This document shows positions 6,678-14,900 of a stretch of 20,345 bases of DNA, one piece after another (the first letter of the stretch is position 1; every line of letters starts with the position of its first letter). The notes under the pieces were generated by a model that was not told the DNA's origin, ran no database searches, and saw only the letters and a list, made by a program, of their open reading frames with translations. The stretch comes from CAZLBV01 sp964557845 (GTDB lineage: Bacteria; Acidobacteriota; Aminicenantia; Aminicenantales; Aminicenantaceae), in the NCBI GenBank assembly GCA_964557845.1, contig CAZLBV010000154.1, forward strand, positions 1-20,345, given 5' to 3'. The position numbers and the translations under genes are program-made.

Positions 6678-7838
6678 ATGAAAATTCACGAGTATCAAGC
6701 CAAACAAATTCTAAGTAAATATAATGTAAAAATCCCTAAGGGTGAGATCGCCCATACCCCGCAGGAAGCACGCAGTATTGCCGAAAAGATTGGTTCCAAG
6801 GTAGTTATAAAAGCACAGATCCATGCTGGCGGCAGAGGAAAAGGAGGAGGAGTCAAGCTGGCTCAGAACCCAAAAGAAGCTGAAAAATTAGCCTCTGAAA
6901 TAATTGGGATGAATTTAGTTACTCATCAAACAGGCCCAAAAGGCAAGCTGGTTAAAAGGGTTTTAATCGAGGAAGCTCTTGATATCTCTCAAGAATTATA
7001 TCTCGGGATCGTTATCGATCGGGCTAAAGAAAGACCTGTCATTATGGCCTCTTCTGAGGGAGGCATGGAAATAGAAAAAGTCGCTGCTGAATCACCAGAA
7101 CTCATCTTCAAAGAATATGTTAACCCATCGTCAGGTTTTCAACCATTTCAGGCGCGTAAATTAGCCTTTAAACTTGGATTAAAAGATGAAACCCATAAGA
7201 AAGCAGTGAAATTTATCATGAGTTTATATAAAGCATTTGAAGCCAGTGATGCTTCCTTGGCGGAAATAAACCCTTTGCTGATAACCAAGCAAGGCGACGT
7301 ACTGGCTCTCGATGCCAAAATGAATTTCGATGACAACGCCCTTATACGCCATCCTGAAATTAAAGAAATGAGAGATCTTGATGAAGAAGAACCCTTGGAA
7401 GTCGAAGCTTCGAAATATGATCTCAATTATATCAAACTGGACGGAGATGTAGGCTGTATGGTCAATGGAGCTGGATTAGCCATGGCGACCATGGACATCA
7501 TCATGCATTCAGGCGGCATGCCTGCCAATTTTCTCGATGTCGGCGGAGGAGTTTCTGAAGACGCGGTTAAAAATGCATTTAAAATTCTGGTAGGCGATAA
7601 AGATGTCAAAGCGGCCCTGATCAACATCTTCGGAGGCATCGTACGATGTGATATGGTAGCAAACGGAATCGTCAACGCAGCCAAAGAATTGAAATTAAAT
7701 CTCCCGATCGTTGTTAGACTGGAAGGGACAAATGTAGAGTTAGGTAAAAAAATATTAGAGGAATCAGGATTAGAATTCTATCCAGCCAATAGCATGGCTG
7801 AAGCAGCAGAGAAAGTAGTGCCCCTTACAAAAATTTGA
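6678..7838 (+). CDS. sucC: Succinyl-CoA synthetase (ADP/GDP-forming), beta subunit
   Basis: A 386-residue ATP-grasp protein that forms the nucleotide- and CoA-binding half of succinyl-CoA synthetase. The enzyme turns succinyl-CoA, phosphate and NDP into succinate, CoA and NTP, reversibly. The N-terminal ATP-grasp domain has AQIHAGGRGKGGGVK (46-60), GGMEIE (128-133) and metal-ligand motifs EINPL (196-200) and DAK (212-214). The C-terminal CoA-ligase domain has NGAGLAMATMD (263-273), DVGGG (287-291) and the phosphohistidine-facing INIFGGIVRCD (315-325). Length equals the family norm of just under 390. The ATG is preceded by AAGGAA at a suitable distance. sucD follows after 15 bases. The putative terminator upstream suggests its own promoter in 6616-6677, but I see no clear one. 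ATP versus GTP preference cannot be read. Confidence 0.96.
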   Translation: MKIHEYQAKQILSKYNVKIPKGEIAHTPQEARSIAEKIGSKVVIKAQIHAGGRGKGGGVKLAQNPKEAEKLASEIIGMNLVTHQTGPKGKLVKRVLIEEALDISQELYLGIVIDRAKERPVIMASSEGGMEIEKVAAESPELIFKEYVNPSSGFQPFQARKLAFKLGLKDETHKKAVKFIMSLYKAFEASDASLAEINPLLITKQGDVLALDAKMNFDDNALIRHPEIKEMRDLDEEEPLEVEASKYDLNYIKLDGDVGCMVNGAGLAMATMDIIMHSGGMPANFLDVGGGVSEDAVKNAFKILVGDKDVKAALINIFGGIVRCDMVANGIVNAAKELKLNLPIVVRLEGTNVELGKKILEESGLEFYPANSMAEAAEKVVPLTKI

Positions 7839-7853
7839 AGAAAGGAGAATCAA

Positions 7854-8723
7854 ATGAGCATTTTAATCGATGAAAATACACGTGTTGTAATCCAGGGAAT
7901 CACTGGAAGTGAGGGCACATTCCATGCCCAAAAAATGCAGGAATACGGAACAAAGATAGTGGCTGGTGTAACTCCGGGAAAAGGCGGAACGATGCACCTG
8001 GGGATCCCGGTTTTTAACACCGTTGAAGAAACTGTAAAAAAAGAGAGACCGAATGCATCGGCTATATTTGTACCTCCCCTTTTTGCTGCAGATGCTATTA
8101 TGGAATCCGCAGAAGCAGGGATCGAATTGATCGTCTGCATCACCGAAGGTCTTCCTACCTTTGATATGATCAAGGTCAAACAATTCCTGAATGAACATAA
8201 ATGTAATTTGATCGGTCCCAATACACCGGGAATTATTTCCCCTGGAAAATGCAAAATCGGGATCATGCCCGGCCACATTCATAATCCCGGAGCGATTGGC
8301 ATCATCTCGCGTTCAGGCACCTTGACTTATGAAGCTGTTCAACAGGTTTCACTCCAAGGTTTTGGACAGTCCACTGCGGTCGGCATTGGAGGCGATCCGA
8401 TAGTCGGCCTTAAATTCATAGAACTCTTGGAATTATTTAAAAAGGATATTGACACCAAAGCAGTTGTTCTCATCGGTGAGATAGGCGGCACAGCGGAAGA
8501 AGAAGCCGCTGAATACATAAAAAAAGAGTTTCCTAAGCCTGTCGTCAGCTTCATAGCCGGACAGACTGCTCCTCCCGGAAGACGCATGGGGCATGCGGGC
8601 GCCATTATCGCCGGAGGAAAAGGAACAGCTAAAGAAAAAATGGATGCGCTAAAGAAGGCAGGCGTTTTCGTGGCTAAGAGTCCCGCAGACATTGGAACAA
8701 AAGTCAAGGAAGCACTTTCCTGA
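7854..8723 (+). CDS. sucD: Succinyl-CoA synthetase, alpha subunit
   Basis: A 289-residue partner of SucC, also of typical length. The N-terminal CoA-binding Rossmann domain has GITGSEGTFH (15-24), VTPGKGG (39-45) and CITEGLP (95-101). The C-terminal ligase domain has RSGTLTYE (153-160), GIGGDP (177-182), the EIGGTAEEEAA loop and GRRMGHAGAI, where H247 is the histidine phosphorylated in catalysis. The ATG has AAGGAG (7842-7847) six bases upstream. The gene is tightly coupled to sucC, giving equal subunit synthesis. A PHP-domain gene follows 22 bases after its stop and may share the transcript. Confidence 0.96.
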   Translation: MSILIDENTRVVIQGITGSEGTFHAQKMQEYGTKIVAGVTPGKGGTMHLGIPVFNTVEETVKKERPNASAIFVPPLFAADAIMESAEAGIELIVCITEGLPTFDMIKVKQFLNEHKCNLIGPNTPGIISPGKCKIGIMPGHIHNPGAIGIISRSGTLTYEAVQQVSLQGFGQSTAVGIGGDPIVGLKFIELLELFKKDIDTKAVVLIGEIGGTAEEEAAEYIKKEFPKPVVSFIAGQTAPPGRRMGHAGAIIAGGKGTAKEKMDALKKAGVFVAKSPADIGTKVKEALS

Positions 8724-8745
8724 ATGAAATGCCTTACTACTAATC

Positions 8746-9471
8746 ATGGCCTGGCTGAAGATAGATCTACATACCCATACACGTGAGGATCATCAAGATA
8801 GGATCAAGTATAATTCATATCAACTGATCGACAAAGCAGCCCAAAAAGGCTTTGATGCCATTGCTATCACAAATCATGATTCAGTTTTCTACACAAGCCA
8901 ATTAGCCAAATATTCTCAGGAAAAAGGAGTCCTGCTCATACCTGGAATGGAAATAACCCTAGCTGGGAGCCATGTTCTGTTGATAAATCCGGATTTTCAA
9001 ACTAATCCTAAAAAAAGGCCTCTTTCAGATTTGAAAAAAATCAAAAATGAATCCAATCTGATCATCGCACCTCATCCTTTTTTCCCAAATAAAAAATCTT
9101 TGAGATCACAGTTTTTCAGATATCTTCCCTATTTTGATGCCATCGAGTTTTCCCATTGCTACAATCAGTTTTTAAATTTCAATAATAAAGCTGTCAGAGA
9201 AGCAAAAAAAAATGACCTTCCTCTTATTGGAACTTCCGATTGTCACTTTTTGTGGGAATTTGGAACGACCTATTCTTTTGTAGAGGCAGAAAAGAATATT
9301 CCCTCGATAATTAACGCTGTAAAAAACGGAAAGATCAAGGTGGTTTCTTCTCCCCTCTCTATTCCACTTTTTCTGCGTTTGGCTTTAGGTATTATCCTAG
9401 TGAAAATTAAAAACTTAATGTCTCTCAGAAAACCACATAAGAAGATCAGCCCCCTAACCAGAAAAAGTTAG
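8746..9471 (+). CDS. PHP-domain metal-dependent phosphoesterase
   Basis: A 241-residue protein with the four PHP motifs that build a multi-metal centre: DLHTHT (D7, H9, H11), TNHD (H44, D45), GMEIT with E69, APHP (H110), and TSDCH (D165, H167). It probably hydrolyses a phosphate ester, such as a nucleotide or histidinol-phosphate-like compound; the substrate cannot be deduced. The core ends near residue 200. A tail with a short hydrophobic stretch (about 204-220) and a basic end (KPHKKISPLTRK) follows, which may give weak membrane association (inference). No strong ribosome binding site precedes the ATG at 8746, only 22 bases after sucD. Translational coupling with sucD would explain that. 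Its last four bases overlap the stop of the convergent M14 gene. Confidence 0.82.
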   Translation: MAWLKIDLHTHTREDHQDRIKYNSYQLIDKAAQKGFDAIAITNHDSVFYTSQLAKYSQEKGVLLIPGMEITLAGSHVLLINPDFQTNPKKRPLSDLKKIKNESNLIIAPHPFFPNKKSLRSQFFRYLPYFDAIEFSHCYNQFLNFNNKAVREAKKNDLPLIGTSDCHFLWEFGTTYSFVEAEKNIPSIINAVKNGKIKVVSSPLSIPLFLRLALGIILVKIKNLMSLRKPHKKISPLTRKS

Positions 9472-11168
9472 TTCCACTCTTTAAAAGGGATCAAAGGCAG
9501 GTTCGTCTTTTTGATCAAACGATAGAAAGGAAAAACATCTCCTTTTTTAGGAACCAAATTATAACTCCAGTATCGGATCAACCCATATTGTGATTGCGGT
9601 TCCAAAAGACAGGGGATCAAGTTTGCCCCTTCCTGACCGCAGGAGATATAAAAATCACCTCTTTTTATCAATATTTCAATGTTCTTCTTTTCCACATCTA
9701 TACTCTGAGGGGGAAGATAATCATATTCAGCCGGTGTTATATCAATAACTTGATAACCTTCCACACCAACTAAGGTGTCTTCCTGTATATATTTAACTTG
9801 AAAACAATGGTCCAGCAAAGTTTTAACTACATCTACCCGGTTTCCTGGAATAACATAACCCAAAGGCCTAGGAACGCTGATGAAAGGTTCGACTAAGGGA
9901 AACCAATTGGTCTCGGTTTCTTCGATGACTCCTTCTCTTACAGAGGAAGAAGGAGAAGCTATGTCCTTTCGATAAACCGGATCGCCGGCTTTTTTATCGA
10001 CACGCATTATGCCCCATATTTCCCGGTTTGAAGTATTGAATCTTTTATATGTTAAAGTGGGTTGGTTTTCATCCCGGGCATATCGCATGCGTAGATGCAC
10101 CAAGTCTGATTCAGAATAATTTTCGGCTTTTGTCAAAACTTCATTACGCAATCCACGGACAAGGCCATTGATCTCTTGACTATGGTTGGCGATACTTTTA
10201 GAGAAATATATCATCCCGTAATACTGCCACGCTGATCTCTCCTTCAGCGTTTCCAGATCATGACGTGAAGCTCCTTCCTGAATAAAAGACAGGGTTTCAT
10301 AGATACCGGGACCATTGCGGCCGTCATTCAAATCAGAGGTAGAATAACGCATCATTCTTTCTCTGCCTCTCATATCTTCAGAACTATAGGTAACTCCTGC
10401 AGATGAGTCGACCCCCATCTGTTGTGTTAATAAATATTCATGAAAGGTAAGATCATCTTCTTTCAGTCCCTGTTCAATTTCAGGAAAAAGCACGTTCCGT
10501 GAAAATTCCTGCAGCTCTGCGCTAATATTTGCATTGGATACACATCCAATATTTACCCGGTAATAATCATCACCCTTTTCATGGACATCCAGGGTTACTT
10601 CAGGCATCCACTGCCTGAATACACGGGTTATAGTCCTGGTTTCTGGTGCCTCAAGCTTTACATGGTCACGGTTTAAATCCAGATCCTGTGCATTTCTACG
10701 CTCATCAAAATAATTCCCATAGGGATTAGCCGTTGGAATGATCAGAAAATTCAGTTTATTCAAAAGAGGCTTTAATTCACCGTCCGCTAGATCCCTGATC
10801 AAACGCAGCGCCGCTTCCTTGGCCGACTGCTCATTACCATGTTTGGCCGCAATAATGTAAATAGTGGTTTTGTTGCGATTCAACTTTTCCGGACTCTCTA
10901 TGCCTTCTTCGGTAAGAATACATAAATACAGATCTTTGGGACCATAGTGTTCATCAGGAAAAGAAGAACCATAATTTTTTATCCGTAATTCAGGCGACAC
11001 TCCTGAGAGCAGACTAAGAAAAACAGAAATGTCATGATGCTGTGAGTACTCTGTATAGTTCGATATTTCAGCCGGAGTTTTAATATTCTCGGCATACAAA
11101 AACGCATTTATCGAGCACATTAAAAATGATAAAGAAATTACCGCTAATCTTGAGATTTTTTTACTCAT
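9468..11168 (-). CDS. Exported M14 family zinc carboxypeptidase-like protein
   Basis: A 566-residue protein with a signal peptide at about 1-26 (basic start, hydrophobic core, AxA-like end near FLYAEN). The zinc site of M14 peptidases is visible as H110 and E113 (KHGNEQ) and H196 (DVHEKG). A substrate-binding Asn-Arg pair occurs in DLNRD (N166, R167), and ETLSFIQEG (291-299) probably carries the catalytic glutamate. The M14 domain ends near residue 330. About 230 residues follow that I cannot assign, so the protein is longer than simple carboxypeptidases. It likely trims peptides or peptidoglycan stems outside the cytoplasm; the substrate is unknown. The ATG has AGGGAGA seven bases upstream. 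It lies 34 bases after the ChaN/PDZ gene, probably in one operon, and overlaps the PHP gene tail to tail. Confidence 0.85.
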   Translation of the reverse strand: MSKKISRLAVISLSFLMCSINAFLYAENIKTPAEISNYTEYSQHHDISVFLSLLSGVSPELRIKNYGSSFPDEHYGPKDLYLCILTEEGIESPEKLNRNKTTIYIIAAKHGNEQSAKEAALRLIRDLADGELKPLLNKLNFLIIPTANPYGNYFDERRNAQDLDLNRDHVKLEAPETRTITRVFRQWMPEVTLDVHEKGDDYYRVNIGCVSNANISAELQEFSRNVLFPEIEQGLKEDDLTFHEYLLTQQMGVDSSAGVTYSSEDMRGRERMMRYSTSDLNDGRNGPGIYETLSFIQEGASRHDLETLKERSAWQYYGMIYFSKSIANHSQEINGLVRGLRNEVLTKAENYSESDLVHLRMRYARDENQPTLTYKRFNTSNREIWGIMRVDKKAGDPVYRKDIASPSSSVREGVIEETETNWFPLVEPFISVPRPLGYVIPGNRVDVVKTLLDHCFQVKYIQEDTLVGVEGYQVIDITPAEYDYLPPQSIDVEKKNIEILIKRGDFYISCGQEGANLIPCLLEPQSQYGLIRYWSYNLVPKKGDVFPFYRLIKKTNLPLIPFKEWN

Positions 11169-11202
11169 TATTCATTCTCCCTAAAAGAAATGATGGTTAA
11201 AA

Positions 11203-12462
11203 TTATTCAAGGGTTTTCTCTTTCTTCGGCACCTGCTCTGATGCATAAACATATTTCAGAAGGACTTCCCTTTCCTCTCCATTTCTTAGAATCCGGAAAC
11301 TGACCTCATCCCCCCAAGAAAACTTAGCCAGGTAAATCCGGAGATCATTTATATCCTCAAAGGCTTTGCCATCCACAAAAAGGATCACATCTCCTTTTTC
11401 AAAATCAGCGTTCAAAGCTGCACCATTTATGGGTTTCCTCTCCAAGAAAGGATTCTCTAACCCTTCGAATTTTTTAAATGATAATCCCAAAGAAGGAAAG
11501 ACCGGCCTTTCATCCTCAGTAATTCCCCAGACATAATCTGCGAGACTTCGTGAAACCTCTACAGCTCCTTCCTCTCCAGGAATGTCCACACAAACAACTG
11601 TTTTAAAATTTCCGCCTAAGTCTTCATGAACGATCCTGTTTATTCCCAAATTATAAAGCAGGTGTCCTGAACCTGCCAGAACCACCACCCTTTTATTTTC
11701 CTGTTTCCATGCTTTGATCGAATTGGAAGCCATGACTTCATCCCAGGATACCTGTGCCCGGTACAAACCCTCGAACATAAGATTTAGTCCCATTCCCTTC
11801 ATCTGGTGAGGCATATCCAAATTCTCAAAAGTCGCCTTCATCAAGGCCCGATGTTCTTCATTGGACAGATCGGGTTGTGGAACTATTTTTTTTTCTTCTT
11901 CAGAAAGAGATTCCCATCCTTCTTTTCGGATCTTGCTTATTATCTCTCTGGGCGCATTAAGGGCATAGAGAGAGAGGCCATAAGCTTTGGCGAATTTAAA
12001 GATTTCGGCATAATAACCAAAATTGAAATTCCAATTAATATACCACTTGGCTTCCCGGATGAACTCTTTCTCGGTTAGAATACCAAGGCTCCATTTATTC
12101 AAGCTTTCTTGATAATTAACAGGAAACATTTCCATTCCAATGACTAAATTTCTGTCTTTTGCATGCAAGGCTTTGACTATTCTGGCTTGAATGTCATGGA
12201 TCTGCATACTGTCATGAGTCTCCCCTATATATATGAACCGGCTCGTCCTCATATCTTCGATCATTCTATCGAAGGGAATCTCCTTGCCGCTTCTGGATTC
12301 AAATATTTTCCCCGGATAAATCAACATAACTTTATCTTTAAGTTCTTTAGCCCCGATCTGCAATCTTAGTACCCCTTCAGGATCCTTAATTTCCTGTATC
12401 GAATATAAGCAAAATGACAGCAGCATAAATAAAACTATAATGACTATTCTTTTAATTACCAT
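11203..12462 (-). CDS. ChaN-like (DUF399-type) protein with C-terminal PDZ domain
   Basis: A 419-residue protein with an N-terminal hydrophobic segment (about 3-20) that acts as signal peptide or anchor. No clean lipobox is seen: the cysteine is preceded by LLSF. The ChaN-like domain has IGETHD at 79-84, EMFP at 111-114 and GSGH at 264-267, the conserved positions of this family. Some members bind haem and link to iron uptake. A PDZ domain follows at about 325-403, with a GDVILFVDGKAF core, suggesting peptide or protein-tail binding. The start is decided by the ribosome binding site: AGGAG at 12469-12473 directly abuts the first ATG (12468), too close, but is six bases from the second ATG (12462). 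It precedes the exported M14 peptidase by 34 bases, so the two may work together in the envelope. That link, and any haem binding, are inference. Confidence 0.8.
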   Translation of the reverse strand: MVIKRIVIIVLFMLLSFCLYSIQEIKDPEGVLRLQIGAKELKDKVMLIYPGKIFESRSGKEIPFDRMIEDMRTSRFIYIGETHDSMQIHDIQARIVKALHAKDRNLVIGMEMFPVNYQESLNKWSLGILTEKEFIREAKWYINWNFNFGYYAEIFKFAKAYGLSLYALNAPREIISKIRKEGWESLSEEEKKIVPQPDLSNEEHRALMKATFENLDMPHQMKGMGLNLMFEGLYRAQVSWDEVMASNSIKAWKQENKRVVVLAGSGHLLYNLGINRIVHEDLGGNFKTVVCVDIPGEEGAVEVSRSLADYVWGITEDERPVFPSLGLSFKKFEGLENPFLERKPINGAALNADFEKGDVILFVDGKAFEDINDLRIYLAKFSWGDEVSFRILRNGEEREVLLKYVYASEQVPKKEKTLE

Positions 12463-12485
12463 GAGCATCTCCTGAAATCTATCCT

Positions 12486-12494
12486 ATAATAGCA
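12486..12494 (-). promoter_or_regulatory. Putative extended -10 promoter of the ChaN/PDZ-M14 operon
   Basis: On the minus strand TGCTATTAT reads as an extended -10 (TGn plus TATTAT) about 24 bases upstream of the chosen start at 12462. No good -35 hexamer is present at 17 bases, which extended -10 promoters tolerate. Confidence 0.35.
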
Positions 12495-12594
12495 CCAGAG
12501 AGAGAAAATAGACAGACACTTATTTAACCTGGATTATTCAGGTATATATTTTTTGGTTGCGCGCCTAAGATCAAATAAGGAAGATCCGTCTAGA

Positions 12595-14676
12595 TCATTC
12601 TTCTTCAGGTTTAGCTCGCCCTTCCTTGACAGCTTCCTCTATAATTTTCTGCTGTATATGACTGGGCACTTCCTCCATATGGGAAAATTCCATGAGAAAG
12701 GAACCTCGTCCTCCTGTAATGGAAGTTAGCGAGGGCTCAAAATCCAGCATTTCAGACATTGGAACAAAAGCCTTGATTATCCTCATACTCCCTTTTTGCT
12801 CCATACCCTGGACTTTCCCCCTGCGTCCATTCAGGCTCCCCATTATATCCCCCATATATGTTTCCGGTGTGTATACCTCGACATTCATGATCGGCTCTAA
12901 AATAGTGGGCTTAGCATCTTTCATGGCTTTTTTAAACGCCATAGAGGCAGCTACCTTGAAGGCAATATCAGAAGAATCAACCTCATGATAAGAGCCATCA
13001 TAAAGAATGACTTTAAAATCCACAGCAGGATATCCAGCTAATATTCCTTTTTTTCGAGATTCAAGTATTCCTTTTTCTATAGAAGGAATATAATTCTTAG
13101 GTATAGCCCCTCCAAAGATCTTATTTTCAAACTTAAAATCCTCCCCCCTTGTAAGAGGTTCCATTTTTATCTTTACATCTCCGTACTGCCCCCTACCTCC
13201 GGTTTGTTTCTTATATTTTCCTTGAACATCTGATCTACCTTTGATCGTTTCTTTGTAAGGAATTTTGGGTGGCTTTAATTCAACATTGACTCCAAATCTT
13301 TTTTTGAGCCTGTCTGTTATTATTTCAACATGCAGTTGTCCATTCCCTGAAATAATCAGCTCATTCGTCTCAGGATCCCGCTCGATAACCGCAGTTGGAT
13401 CCTCCTCAATGATCCGGTGGATAGCTTGAGAAATTTTATCTTCGTCTGCACGGGTTTTAGGCTCGATCGCAAAAGAAATAGATGGTTCCGGAAACTTAAT
13501 AGATGGGAAACGTATGTTTTTTCCTTTTTCACATAGAGTGTCACCAGTAGATGTTTCTTTTAACTTGGCAGTAGCTACCAGATCTCCGATCTTTGCTTGT
13601 CCTGCCGGAATCTGTTCTTTTCCTTGGAGAAAAAAAAGTCCTGATAATTTTTCATCTTTGTCTTTAACTGTGTTTCTGATGGTAGCATCGGGGTTTATAC
13701 GGCCAGACATTACCCGCATCAGCGAAATTCTCCCAGTATAGGGGTCGGAAATGGTCTTAAATACCAAAGCAGAGAAAGGAGAATCCTTGCTAAGAGAAAT
13801 TTCTCCTTCCTCGACATCCACCGGTGGTCTTTGTAGAGGGGAAGGAAGGAAATTTAATACTCCATCAAGAAGCAGCTGAATCCCGATATTTGACAGGGCA
13901 GAGATAACAAAAACCGGAAAGATTTCTTGATTTAATACACTCTTTTTAAAACCTTTGATCATTTCTTCTGAAGTTAACGCACCGTTTTCAAAATATTTTT
14001 CCATCAAAGATTCATCATTCTCAGCAATCATTTCAGTTAATTCTTCTACTTTTGTATCTACGGTGTCTTTTAGATCGGAAGGAATATCAATCTCTTTATA
14101 TTTACCGCTTTCATCCTTTTCAAACTGGAAAGCTTTTTTGCTGATCAGATCGACCATGCCAACAAAATCTTTTTCTGAGCCAATGGGTATTTGTACCGGG
14201 ATGGCTTTCCTTCCAAAAAACTGATGAATTGATTCCAGGGTTCTTTCATAATCGGAATTCTCTCTATCCAACTTATTGATCACGATCAAACGAGGCATAT
14301 GTAAATCTTCCAGCATCTCCCAACCTTTTTCTGTTCCAACCTCTACACCAGCCACAGCACACACCACTACCACGCCTGCATCCACCGCTCTCAGGCTAGC
14401 TCTGGTATCCCACAGAAAATTGGTATAACCAGGACAATCGATTATGTTGACCTTATTATCCTTCCAATCCAGATGACATACAGCGGAATTGATAGAGATC
14501 TGCCTTTCTATTTCATCCGGGTCATAATCTGTGATCGTATTCCCTTTATCAACTCTGGTTAACCGGTTGGTTATACCTCCATCGTATAGAATTGCAGAGG
14601 TTAGAGATGTCTTCCCAGAAGAACCATGTCCTATGAGGGCAATGTTCCTTATCTTTTCTGCGTCATAATCTTTCAT
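12595..14676 (-). CDS. EF-G-like translational GTPase (EF-G2-type paralogue)
   Basis: A 693-residue protein with all five EF-G domains. The G domain shows G1 GHGSSGKT (16-23), a G2-like RQISI (58-62), G3 DCPGYTNF (80-87) and G4 NKLD (134-137). Domain IV (around GGRGQYGDVKIKM) and domain V (VPMSEMLDFEPSLTSITGGRGSF) follow. In canonical EF-G the G3 box reads DTPGHVDF, and the histidine positions the attacking water. Here tyrosine (Y84) replaces it, and G1 has Ser-Ser, both traits of the EF-G2-like paralogue group such as Thermus EF-G-2. A true EF-G, normally next to rpsL/rpsG/tuf, is expected elsewhere. The paralogue's role is not settled; it may act in recycling, stalled ribosomes or stress. 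The start is the ATG at 14676, with GGGAGG (14683-14688) six bases upstream; an adjacent TTG at 14679 is less likely. It stands alone, 132 bases before the ChaN/PDZ gene, with its own promoter candidate. Confidence 0.9.
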   Translation of the reverse strand: MKDYDAEKIRNIALIGHGSSGKTSLTSAILYDGGITNRLTRVDKGNTITDYDPDEIERQISINSAVCHLDWKDNKVNIIDCPGYTNFLWDTRASLRAVDAGVVVVCAVAGVEVGTEKGWEMLEDLHMPRLIVINKLDRENSDYERTLESIHQFFGRKAIPVQIPIGSEKDFVGMVDLISKKAFQFEKDESGKYKEIDIPSDLKDTVDTKVEELTEMIAENDESLMEKYFENGALTSEEMIKGFKKSVLNQEIFPVFVISALSNIGIQLLLDGVLNFLPSPLQRPPVDVEEGEISLSKDSPFSALVFKTISDPYTGRISLMRVMSGRINPDATIRNTVKDKDEKLSGLFFLQGKEQIPAGQAKIGDLVATAKLKETSTGDTLCEKGKNIRFPSIKFPEPSISFAIEPKTRADEDKISQAIHRIIEEDPTAVIERDPETNELIISGNGQLHVEIITDRLKKRFGVNVELKPPKIPYKETIKGRSDVQGKYKKQTGGRGQYGDVKIKMEPLTRGEDFKFENKIFGGAIPKNYIPSIEKGILESRKKGILAGYPAVDFKVILYDGSYHEVDSSDIAFKVAASMAFKKAMKDAKPTILEPIMNVEVYTPETYMGDIMGSLNGRRGKVQGMEQKGSMRIIKAFVPMSEMLDFEPSLTSITGGRGSFLMEFSHMEEVPSHIQQKIIEEAVKEGRAKPEEE

Positions 14677-14814
14677 CAAAATCCTCCCAAGTTATCTCAT
14701 TCATGTTTTTTTATGATTTATTCAAAGGATAAATTTTCTCTTCATGATCCAAAAAAAGGTTGCGACCGAATCTCTTCTAATTCATGGACTCAATCGTTAA
14801 TTAAAGCAACGCTT

Positions 14815-14844
14815 ATAATACAACAAACAGCTGTTCTGACTCAA
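14815..14844 (-). promoter_or_regulatory. Putative sigma70-type promoter of the EF-G-like gene
   Basis: On the minus strand TTGAGT (14839-14844) and TATTAT (14815-14820) are 18 bases apart. They would give a leader of about 130 bases before the ATG at 14676. The long leader is unusual for a simple promoter, but I recognise no riboswitch in it. Confidence 0.4.
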
Positions 14845-14900
14845 GATAAAATAATATTAAGGTAAGCACCTACGCATTCCATAAAATATGAAAATTCTCT

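Noticed and set aside
12527..12543. ACCTG...CAGGT short hairpin between the EF-G-like and ChaN/PDZ genes, partly resembling the 16-bp arm at 323-338.
   Set aside because: The stem is only five pairs, the T-run follows it on the plus strand where no gene ends, and the resemblance needs a mismatch and an indel. Not enough for a terminator or a repeat copy.
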